Below, in pieces: positions 15,001-27,000 of a DNA stretch of 64,000 nt. Positions within the stretch are counted from its first letter, which is position 1, and every line of letters begins with the position of its first letter. Made by a program: the position numbers and the translations under genes. The notes beneath the pieces are model-generated. The model saw only the letters and a list, made by a program, of their open reading frames with translations. It searched no databases and was not told where the DNA came from. Source of the DNA: Helopsaltes ochotensis (lineage: Eukaryota; Chordata; Aves; Passeriformes; Locustellidae); the NCBI GenBank assembly GCA_013400155.1, contig VXBM01001090.1, positions 186,001 through 250,000 on the forward strand. The letters are read 5' to 3'.

Positions 15001-18000
15001 CCTTTGTTCATTATCCAAGGCATATTTTGTTGCTGTGTGTTTCCAAGAAATATTGAACAATTTTGTCCTTAATACTGTGTTTCAAAAATTGAATATAAAT
15101 GCTTGTTTCAGACAATTTTAGGGTTTATGAATTGTTCCCTTATTACTCATACTTCAGATGCAGAGGGAAATTAAACATAATACCAAATTATTATTTGATT
15201 TATCAAATCCCCCAAAGTAAACAGGGCTGTTTAACCAGGAAAAAAATCTTCATGAAGGAATATATGTTTTCTTCATAAATGAGTCATTCAAGGTTCAGAA
15301 TCAGTTTAAGCTGCCATACTGTGTTAGATTGATTTGCATTTAACATTGAACTATTGAGAGATTACTTAAAGAACAGTTTTATTGACTAAAATATAATTCC
15401 TCATACAACTTAAGACTTGTATTTATATTCATGTATCTTGTAAATGATATACCTTTAGAAAAATGATATGGGAATAAGGCTTCTCTAGAAAATCTGGTAG
15501 AAGAGGAATTGTATTACCTTGGTTTTAAATGAAGTTGCTGCTGAATAGCAGCAGTATCAATGGATAATCTGAAAACTGTATCATCTAAACTACAGTATTT
15601 TCAAATTTAATTTTGAATGGAAGATTGCTGTCCTTGACAAGGTGTCATGATAAGCAGTCACAATAGTTGCAAATTTTTTTCTTAATTATGTTCTGTCCTC
15701 AATCTCAGAAATTGCTATGAAGAATTTTAATGGAAGTTTATAGTTTACTTAATAACTGTGGCACTTAATATGGCTTCCAGTTTTATTTGATGAATTCTTT
15801 CTCATGTCTTAAATTGTTTTGTGAGATAATTTGTTTAACTCTGCAACTTGGAAAGTACATTACTCATGGGTATGTCCTCTCATCTTTCCAGAAAACATAG
15901 ATGTAGATATTCGTCTTACAGAATTGTGTGAAGAAGTCAAGGTACAGGGCTTTTTTTATGTATTAAATAAGTGAAATAACTGTAAAAGTTGAATGTGCTG
16001 ATTTTATTTGCTACTTGGGAATAAATGGTTTGTTTCAGGGATGACAGCATGTAAGTTTTTTGCCAGCACTTATTTCAACTCTTCCTCCAAAACGAAATTG
16101 CGCAACTAATGCCGAAACTGAACTGTTGATCTGATGGCTTGTTGTGTCAGTGGTAGCTGTGTAACTATTTATATCACGAAACTGAAAGTTTAGAAAGGCG
16201 GATTACTTGTATGAAAATCCTGCTTTGAATTTTCTTCAGTTATAAATTTTTTTCTGGGGTTTGATGGCATCAAATAACAATGACACATGGTCAAGCAGTA
16301 GTAGGTTTTACAAAAGGAGATTCTGCAAGTCATCCCCTCATCTGAAAGTACTGGTTCTGATGCTGTCTCATTTTCCTGTTTTCCCTCCATAGTCAAGCAA
16401 ACACTGTCTACTTTAGATGGCTTAGATTTGCCTCCCCATCTCTCTCCTTAGTCAGAACTAGCCCCAGCTGAATAACTGATTTCTGGGTCACAGTGAAGTC
16501 TAAAGGTTCTAAAACTTCTTGAAAAATTATCCGTGCTTTGCTGCTGAGTGGCCCATCTGCCCAACTTAGAACAGCAGCTCACCTTTAGTTACTGCAGTAG
16601 TAGTATAACTGCAAGAAAATGTAATATGGCCTTTCAAAGGATGCAATTTGTAAAACTGGAGACAAATTCAGCACTGCTAGCTCTCTATAGGCGACTAATA
16701 ATCTTACCTTATGTATTAAAATAGTTTTTGTATTATATAGCTTCTCTGAATTTGTTCGTTTCTCCCTTACCTTGCTAAATGTTTTCAGTTTTCTTCTTTC
16801 TGTTCTTTTGTACAGTTCTTATCAAAAGTTTCTCTTATTGTTGGCTAAGTTGGTGTTTCTATATTCCCAATCCTTTTTTCTACTAGTTCTGTAATATTGC
16901 TACAGTTGGTTCTTTACTATTTTTTGTTTTAAACCCTTTGCCTCAGTGCCTTATGGGCCTACAATGAGTTTCTGCAAAACTGTTATTTTCTAAAATGGCA
17001 GGGAATGTAAGCCTAGCTAACTACAATTGCTGTGGGACTGTATCACAGGATTACAGTATCTTGTAAAGAAAGCAAAATTTGTTTCACACCAAATTTGTCT
17101 TGGTGTGATCTGGTTTTAGGAAGCCTGTGCTATAACACTGCTTCCTGACTATGCATAAAATGTATGTAGACATATAGCATCTTATAAAGGTTATTGTGAG
17201 TTATAACTATTCTGAAATGGAGATATCGTTATTAAATTCCCAGGTTTTTATCAAAGTTGGACTAACATAGCAAGTGTCGATTTTTGGGTTTCTGATTTCT
17301 CTTCCTTTCAGGCACATGGTATTTTTATATGTTAGAAAATACAAGTTATCTTTGCCATAAGTGCAATAATTGCTTTAATATTTGGACAAGAGTCCTAATT
17401 CTAAAAAGCAATGGGATAATATTTAATACAACATAAACTGTTATAACATAGCTTGATCCAGTGTCTTGGTTTTAGGACACCCCAGGACGTCCAGTTTTGA
17501 TACTTAGTTCAAACAGTTCTCATTTGAAAGTTGCTTTTTAAGTTAAAACTCTCAGTAAGTTAAAGTGTACTTTTTTTTTTATTCCTTTCTGTACATTATG
17601 GTTTCATCAGTGAATCACATAAATATTTTTTCCTGACTTCAGAAAATGGAAAATCCTGATGAACTGGCAGAACTTATAAATATGAATCTTGCTCAGCTTT
17701 GCTCACTTCTGATGGCTCTTTGGGGGCAGTTTCTGGAGGTCATTACCTTACAAGACGAGGTCACAGCTTTGCTAGCACAAGAGCATCACACATTAAGAGT
17801 AAGTATTGACCCAGGGACCTTAATACGCTTACTGGGACACACTGTTATGGAAATATGTGTATCAAAATGAGACTCCACATTACCATTTTTCTATTTATAT
17901 TTTGGAAAGCTGATTGGAATAATTGTAAAGGGAGCTGTTGCTTTTCATTTGTTTCCTTGTATGTAATGTATTATGTTGTTGGAACATAATGCATAAAACA

Positions 18001-21000
18001 TATTATTTATGTTTATGAACCAAGTAATTCACTCTTCTTTTCAATAAGAAGTGCAGTTTAGAAGGCAGATTGCAGGCTGTGGAATAACATATATTTGTAC
18101 AGACAGATGTACTTTTCTGTGGGAGCCATGTCTAGAGCCCATCCTACATTTTACTTCTCTGCTGCATTTAGGCTGCCTGTTTACATCATAAACAAAGTAT
18201 ATTTCTTTCTGAATTAAGAATTAATGATGTTAATAAGTTTTGGAAAGTCTCTTAATGAGATTTTATAAAAGAAGTGTATGTGAAATGATCTGGCACATGA
18301 GTGTGTGTGTGTACTAACACATCTGTAGTGCTGTTTGTCTGTCTGGGGGTGGGTGCAATTGCTGTGGGCTCTCTGTAAGCAGAACCACTGCACTGCTGGG
18401 AAATAGTGAAATATAATTGAGTATGGACTAAAGCATTACTCTTACTTGATAAATCACATTTGGAGTGAGGAAATCGTCGTTGTGGAAATAGCCTGTTTGG
18501 AGGCTATTGAAGAATAAATGAAATCTTTCCGAATGAATGCAAGGGTTATTTGTTCCATGTGCTAGCCATAAGAAGGGGATCATTTTATTGTCTGTCTATG
18601 AATCTTACTTACCTTTCTATGGTTTTCGTATAAATACTGCAATCTCTCAAGTTAACTGGTGGAAGGTATGAAACAAGAATACTGTTTTGTTTAACCTGCT
18701 TTGCATTCAGCTGCTGATAAGTTATTGTTTATACAAATTTATATTTAATAAAACCAAAGGAAGAATTAATATATTAATTTTTACTGCTCCAGAAAAGACA
18801 CTGCTAATGATTATGTATTTATCTTCTTAAATGTGTGTCCTGGGGTGACTTTAAAATGTTTGTGTGTGGTTCTTTTAAAGTCTGTGGTGTAAGTCATCCT
18901 CCTTAGCTCATAAATGCCTTAATTATTGAGTTTTCCTGCCATTGTTTTAGGGAGTATAAATCAAAGTATTTATTATACCATGGGAATTGAGATATTGCAC
19001 ATATTAAAAGTATTTCTGTGATGCTTTCCAGTTTGAAAAAAATCAAAATAGAAATGAAAAAAAAAAGTATAGTTTGATTTCATATCTGCATTCCTTTTTG
19101 AATTGCTGTTATGCTCACTCCTTTTGCTATCTGTCACAGTGCTTTGTGGATACTTTATAATCGATCAAAGACTGGAGAGGAGATGCAAGGCATGGATAAT
19201 CCTAGAATTACATTTTTATTTAGTGCCTGATAGCAGAAAGCAAGCAGGCTGACTCTGTAAAAATTGCGTAATACAGCGTTGAGAAGGGATTTTTACCTGA
19301 GCCAACTTAGACAGAACCAGCAATGTGATATTATACTTCATTTTAAATGGATTCTTATTTTCTGCACTCCAAGATGATATGAGTTTGTCTGAATACTTTG
19401 CAAATATATGTAATTAAAATATATGTAAGAAACCATTGCTCCACTGCACTTCCCAAGTGGCAGTAGAGCAGGAACTTGCAATCTAGAAATTCAGTAAACC
19501 TTAAAATGAAGAAGAGATGCTAAATTTCAGCCTTATCTTTTCCAAGAGTGTGGTCAGTTGTTGGGTTTGGATCTTGTTTTGTAGTGCTTAGTGTAATATA
19601 TTGTAACTTTTATTAATAATATCTTGAGAATTTATATTCAGAAGGATAGTATAAGCATACCTTGGGAAATGTTCCACTGGAGCCATTATCTGCACATACC
19701 AAGGGATGCAGGCTTTCTGGTTATTTGATTTAGTTGAGATTTAAAAGATGATCTACTAATTCTCCTCTTTGGAGACTATATGTTGACATTTAGAGTCATG
19801 GAATTGTTAAGGTTGGAAAAGACCTTTAAAGTCATCAAGTCCAACTATCAACTCAGCACCACCACCACATTCACCACTAAACCAGACCTCGTGTGCCATA
19901 TCCAAATGTGTTTTGAACACTCCCACAGATGGTGATTCCACCACTTCCCTGGGCTGTTGTAAAGCATTGGAAAGTCTGTTCCAATACTTTACAACTCCTT
20001 CTGTGAAAAAAAAAAAAATCCTAACGTCCAACCTAGATCTCCCATGGCACACCTTAAGGCCATTTCCCCTTGTCTTTTCACCTGGGACATGGCAGAAGAA
20101 ACCAAATCCCACCTGGCTACAGTCTCCTTTTGGGTAGTTGAAGAGAGTGATGAAGTCCCCTGAGCCTCCTTTTCTCCAGGCTAAAGATGACCCACTAATT
20201 CTCCTCTTTAGAGACTTACCTGTCCTTTGTGGAATAAGGAACCTTTTTATTTTGGAAATGGATACTTTGATGTGTTCGCTACTGGATGCTAAATCTCATT
20301 TTATCTTTTTTTCTTGCAATATTTCCAGACTATACCTTCCACAGGAAATTTGTCCCTGGGAAGGTTTATTAATGAACCCTTTTAGGGAGTGATTAATCTG
20401 AGTGGATAAGATGCTTGTGTTAAAATACCCCCAGAAAGGCCTGCCACCAGTATTTGGTCAAATGACTTTCACCCTCTTTGCACAGATGCTTATAAAACAG
20501 GTGTTTCTGCTGAGGAACTGTTCAAGTATTGAAATAATTATTTATTTTTTTTACTTATGGCTACTTAAGTGTTTCAGTATTTAACTATTTTCAAATACTT
20601 GGAAAAGCACTACATCCAAAAGTGAGAAACACTTTAGGCAAAATTGAACATCCTTCTACTGCATGATCATACTGATAAGGTTTACAAATTTATTTTATTG
20701 AAAAAACTCCTCAGAGTATTTTATATTACAAAACATTTGAACACTAAACTAGTTCATCTCTTTGTTCCGTAGTGACATCTTCTGGTAGGTCTGAATATGT
20801 TTTTCCAAAATTACTTCTTTCAGTTTTATTAGTCCTAAAATAGGAGAGCTGAAAACTATGATCTCTGACTGCTATTCATAAATATGCAGACACACAGTAT
20901 GTATTCCACAGCAGTTTTTATACATAGTTCTTCTGTTTACATTGGGAGGACCATAAACCACATGCCCCTGGGAAGTCTGTAGAGATTAGGAGTAGCAGCT

Positions 21001-24000
21001 GCAATTTCCTCCTGCAAAGTCCTTGTGGAGTCAGCCCAAGTCAGTGGTTCCTGCATCATTAGCAGAGCTGACAGTGACTCTGGTTCTGCAGAGCCTGTTT
21101 TGCAGTGTCCTAGCAAGTGCCTCAGTCCTTCAGTAAGTTAAGCAGTGATTAAACATAATAAACTACTGTTGATTTGGGCTCTTTTCTCTCATTAATAAAG
21201 ACTTACGTGCTTTTGGAGCTTGCTTTCAACTAGTTTTATACTGTTGCTATTCTACTTGGAGCTGTCTGGAGCTGTAAACGAGATTTTCTTCAAAAGCACT
21301 GGAATTACTTAATTACAAATGGGATTTACTACAAATGAAAAAATGCCTTCCTCTTCTCTTGGGAGAGAGTGCAGCATTCTAAAGTTCTAGTCTCCATATA
21401 ACTCCAGTTACTTTATGTGGCGAAGTGCTCACATCTAAACTCAAAACTACCTTGCTTGCTTCCTGGGAAACAGCTGTGTGCCCTTTTCTTGACATATACC
21501 ACAGATGTTCCTGTAAATATTACCTGATTGATTAGCATCTTAAATTAATTTTTAAGTTCCTTAATTTAAAATGATAATGTCCACTCTTTATGATCAATTG
21601 TTCTAAAATCTAGTTTTTAAGCAGTAAAATGATCTGTTATGTCTAGTGTATAACAGTCCCCCCTTCCTGGGGGAAAGGGTGGGGATTCGCTCTGAAAAAA
21701 TCAGATGTCTGAAAAAAGGTAGATGTCTGTTTAGAAAACCCAGCTGGGAAAATGCAGCAAATTACTTGGGAACATCAATTCTAATCCCACATATGTATGT
21801 GTAAACTCCTAACAACAAATTCTGAAAGAAAGCAAATTGAGTTCTGGCAAGAGTGGAACTTTAATTTACAAGTAACTGTTGAATTTTGTGTTTTCTTTTT
21901 ACACCAAAGCATTTTCCGTGACTATTCAGAGATGATGTTACGACTAATATTGATTTTATGTAGTACAGTACAATAAATTCTGGGAGGTTGGGACAGGACT
22001 TTCAGTTTCTATTGCAATTTAGAGATTGGGGTAAAATCTTTGTGCCTTGGAATTGAGCTTTTTCTTAAGCACCTTGGAACATTTTTTTTTCCTCAGTTCT
22101 TCTTGTATTAAGAAAATTAAAAAGTGCAGAAACTACAGAACTTAATCGAAGTGGTACTCTCTAAAAGTATACCGGGTAGTGTATCAGAAGGGAAGATGAA
22201 CTCCCATTCAAGAGCTTATCTCTGAACAAAATTAATGTGGTCCTGAAAATCTGATGTTTGCCAGTTTATGCACAAGATGTGTCGCAGAGCCATGTTTGTG
22301 CTCAGGGTGGGCGCAGATGCTGGCTGCAGCTCTGAGTGAGAGAGCTGAGGGAGCTGAACTAGGTCTTCACACTTGTTGCCAATTTCACACTGAAAACTCC
22401 TACAGTCTGTTCAGGAAGTTCCATAATTTAAGAGGAAGACCCAGAGTATATTAAAGAAATAAAATCAAAGGAGGCCAGGAAGTGCTTGTTAAATAAATTA
22501 TTAATTTAGTAGGCTAACATGTAATTCTCTAAGTGGGATAGAAATTTTGTTTAAATTGATACAACCAAATTAATGTTAACAAGCTGTTGCCAACAACCAT
22601 TGCACAGTCCATTCTCTTTGGTTTGCTCTTTTTGGATGCAGGTAATTTGCCAGTTGCAAAAATGAAATGCATATTGATTGAATTAATATTTATATGGAAT
22701 ATTGGAGGTGTGAGTAATCTCATACAGAACCTTTGGGGTTTCTAGATACTACATTTTCAGTACATTGATTATGTTTTCATTTGCATCAAATTGCTGTATA
22801 ATTCACATTCTCTATTTTAGCATGTATTTGATGGTAAAATATTGATGGTTTAATACATTTGATGGTAAAAAATATGCTGCCATGTGTTATTAAATACCAC
22901 TTCAGTATTGTATTGTTTATTGACCTCAGGCATACAATTGGGTCTTTAATATGGTGCTTATAATTAATGTACATTCTGTTACTATCTTCATCATTTCCAG
23001 CTAAAATCTTTGCATAGAAAAGATTATTTTGCACAGTACTTTACTGTGGGCTAGAGAGTACTTACGGAAAGTTTGAAACTCTCCTCTATGTTTTGAGACT
23101 GCAGAATATCTAATGGGTTTCTGCTTCTGAAGGTAAAACTTAGGCTTATTCAGAAGCATAAAATTAACAGTCATTTTCTTTTTTCCCATCAAAATTTCCA
23201 ATAATATTTTATGTGTTATTGTTTGAGCCTGATTTGGATGATTGATTTATTGGAAATCAAATTTTCAGCAGGCAATTAGGTCTAATATAATTCCCAGTTA
23301 GCCAGAGCACAGATTAAAATTGTTTTAGTCACTAGTCTTATCTGTGGCACCCATCCAGAATGAACATCTGAAAAAAAAGTAACTGTCCGTATTACACATA
23401 CAAATGATACATTGATGCATAGAAATGCTGGTGGATTTTTAAAAATTATTTGTAAGGTAAAATGAACTCTACCTTCATTTGGATCTTGCAGGTACGCAGA
23501 TTTGCTGAAGCATTCTTTTGCTTTGAGCATCCTAGGCAAGCTGCTCTTGCCTTTCAAGAACTACAGTGAGTAGCCTTTGGAATTCCACAGTATATAGCAT
23601 GTAATACTGTTCCTTTATAGCTTAGATTGTGTAGAAGTAGCATTGCAAAAATACAGAAGAGATTCAAGAGGAACTTTTGTTCCCAAATTAGATTTAAAGT
23701 ACTGGAAGCTATATAAGAAGTTATTAAATAATCAAGCTATTAATAGTTAATTAGTAGAAAAATTTCTACTAAAATGTAATTTCTATTAATGTAAAAATAA
23801 ATAGTTCTGTTTTTTTCATGGAGGACTGCTTCCTTTTTTCAGTGCTCAGAGTCATCTACAGGTGTGTGCAGCTATCAAAAACATTTCCTTCTGCAGTTCT
23901 CTTCCACCCCTCCCTATTGAATGCAGTGAACTAGATGGAGATATGAACTCCTTGCCTATTATCTTTGAAGACCGGTATTTAGATTCAATTACTGAAGGTA

Positions 24001-27000
24001 AACACACTTCACAGTACAATTTCCTCAGAAGAAAGAAGCAAAAATTATGAAAAACTTGAGTATTTTTAAATAAATTTCTTGCTGGCTTTAAAGGAGTACA
24101 TTTATTTGATAGGATATGGGGGTTTAGCTTGAGTTTTGAGGGTGTGTAAAATTCTATAGTTGCTAGTGTATTATAGTAACACTTATCTGCATAAGCTTAT
24201 TGTAAACATACTTTCTCTTTCCCCGCCCCCCTCCTTCTGTGACAGATTTGGATGTACCCTGGTTGGTAGCTCAGAATGTTCCAAGGGCAGAGTCCAGTAA
24301 ACTGGATAAATTTGAAGCTGAGGAAGGTTTCGTGGCTGGTTTTACTAGCCCAGAACTGAAAATAAGACCTGCTGGTGCCTCCGTCTTTTGGCATTCAGAA
24401 GCTGAAAAGATGCTAACAAAAACCTTCAAAGGGAAAAACGAAGATAAATCCAAAGCGAAAGTTGCTAAGCTCATAAAAACAATAAAATCTGAAAACACAA
24501 AAAAAGTCGTAAAACAGAACTCAAAGGACTCTGTGGTGTTAGTAGGATACAAATGTTTGATAAGTGCAGCACTGGAAAATGCCTGTAGAAGGTTAGATGG
24601 CGAGCCTTCATACAGTGCTAACGAAGGGCTGGACCCTAGAGGAGGTGAAATTCCTTGCGATACAAAGGCCTGCATCAGGCAAATAACTCGAAGAGACCTT
24701 CCATTGTTGCCATATGATGAAATGGCTGTCAAGATTGAAGGTGACCAGCCAGGTCCAAGTAGTCCTGTGCACTGTGAAAATGAGGCTATTTTTGATAGAC
24801 TGACTATCTCCCAGACAGGTTCTGGAACTATTCAAGCAGATAGTGCTTTACAACACAGAGGTACACTTGAAGGTTGTCATGGAGGTCAATCAGTTTCCTC
24901 AGAAGTCAGGACAACTGAGGTCAAACCAAGTAATAAGAATCTTTGTGAAGAGAAGAAGGGAGCGGCTCACACTGGATCATGGGCTAAGTTTCCGCAAGAT
25001 GAAGTGCACGAAGAGAATTTGCTGACGCCCAATATTCAGTCTTCAGAAACTGGAAATCAACTGAATTTGGGAGAACAGGAACCCATGCTTGAAAAGGAAG
25101 AGGGCTATGAGAGAAATTGTCAGCAGACCAGTGACATCTTGACAAAAATGAAAAGCAATGCACATGCTCTTTCAACAAAAGAAAGTCAAATCTCTGCAAG
25201 TGGAGACATAACTAAATTACCAGATGTTAGTGTCACATATGCTTCTTCCAGATTTTCAGACTCAGGTGTAGAAAGTGAACCAAGTTCTTTTGCAACTCAC
25301 CCCAATCCTGATCATGTTTTTGAAAATGTTCATGGACAAAGCACACACAATGGTGAGAGACCATTTCTTCAGCCCTTACTAAAACCAGATTGTGCAATAA
25401 AATACACAATTGAAAGCCATTGCACTGAGAGTACAAGTGCTGTAAGTGAAATACAGTCATCCCTGACATCCATAAATTCACTGCCTTCAGACGATGATGA
25501 GCTGTCACCTGATGAGAATTCAAAGATATCTGTTGTACCTGAATGCCAGCTAAGTGACAGCAAAACAGTATTGGATCTAGGAGAAGTTGACTTGCCAAAG
25601 TGCAATGACAGTAAAACATCAAACACCAATTTGCAGGAACAGCTTGTGTATTCAGGGCACTTGGATAACAAAACTCTGTCTATACATTCCTCACTCTCAG
25701 GAAAAAAAGATCTGTTACACTTGGTTGTTTCAGATGAGGACACCCCTACTGATGGGGAAAGTTACAGCCCACAAACAGGCCCTGGAACAACCTGCAAGGA
25801 CACTCAGGACCTTGAAAGGCATCCTAGAGCTACAGAAGAAACAATTAAGTTGTGTTTGGAATCAACTTGCATGAGTGAGCCATCTGCCGTTTCAGGTTCT
25901 TCATCTGTAAATGCAGCAGTTAAGAAAACAAACAAAGAAAAACATAATGAGCCTTTAGAACTAAAGGGCACAACTGAAGAACTGTCAGTAGCTAAAAGTG
26001 AAACTGGTACAGATAATCCTTCTCCAGCTGGTAGTGCTGACATAGTAAAGCAAGGGCTTGTTGAAAACTATTTTGGCTCTCGAAGCAGCACAGATATTTC
26101 AGACATTTGGCCTATGGACAATAGCAATCCTGTCAGCCCTCAAAAGGAAGCATATGAAAAAGAAATTATTTGTTCTTCCCAACTAGATGAGGAAGAAGAG
26201 GAGGATCAAGAAATGATTGAAAACGGGTATTATGAAGAAACCGATTACAGTATATTGGATGGAGCTTGCAGTGCTGACCAGGATCATAGTGACTTAGCTG
26301 GAGAGAGAGCCCTGAGATCTGAAATGATTGACAGTGGACACCTGCAAGACATAATGACTGTGCCCCCTGTCTGTACTCCTGGTTGTTTGTCTTTCCCTTC
26401 TTCTCTGAGAGACTCTCCCTGCAATGTTACCTCTTCTTCAAAGAATAAATCTGATGCAATTACACAACAGCCAGGCAGCGCATCCTATAGCTCAGCTTCA
26501 GCTGTTTCCTGGTATGAAAGCTCCCCAAAACCTCAAATGTTAGCGTAAGTGACTGTTTTTAAACAAGCTTTTTACTTTTAGAAATTATGTTAATATAATA
26601 GAGAAGGGGAAAAGAAGCATGGTTGGGCTGTAGTCTGCCGCAGAGCTGTGGCTTGTGGATTCTGCATGCCCAAGAAACAGCATGTTCTAGATGTTCAGAT
26701 AAAAAGTGTCTTAGCACTGAACTTCTTCTATGGGTTATCTTGTAATTTCATGTGGTTTAAAGAACAAGCAAAACAGGATTTTTCTTTGTTGTGTTTAAAA
26801 AATAATCATTCAACCAAAGAATGATGTTGTAAAGGCTATTGAGCATAAAAATGGTGGTTTATGAAATGGAAATTGTTAAAATAGAAAGCCTGGGAAAATA
26901 TGCTTTGGCTTTAAAAACAGAAATCCGAAAACATTGTGTAACTGGTTGTCCATTGGCTTAGCTAAGTGAAGCAAATGTGTAATGCAAATATGGTAATGGC

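Larger units (their letters stand above)
17799..23491 (+). other. FAM135A: FAM135A intron (largest in window)
   Basis: A 5.7-kb intron containing the CR1 at 19778-20182 and a short (gt)n run near 18300. The rest is AT-rich single-copy-looking sequence without recognised features. Confidence 0.8.

Noticed and set aside
19807..20137. Open frames on both strands (101 and 74 codons)
   Set aside because: Both fall within the CR1 fragment and reflect degraded LINE sequence.
24271..25743. Several antisense open frames within the large FAM135A exon
   Set aside because: They are shadows of the strongly supported + strand coding exon.
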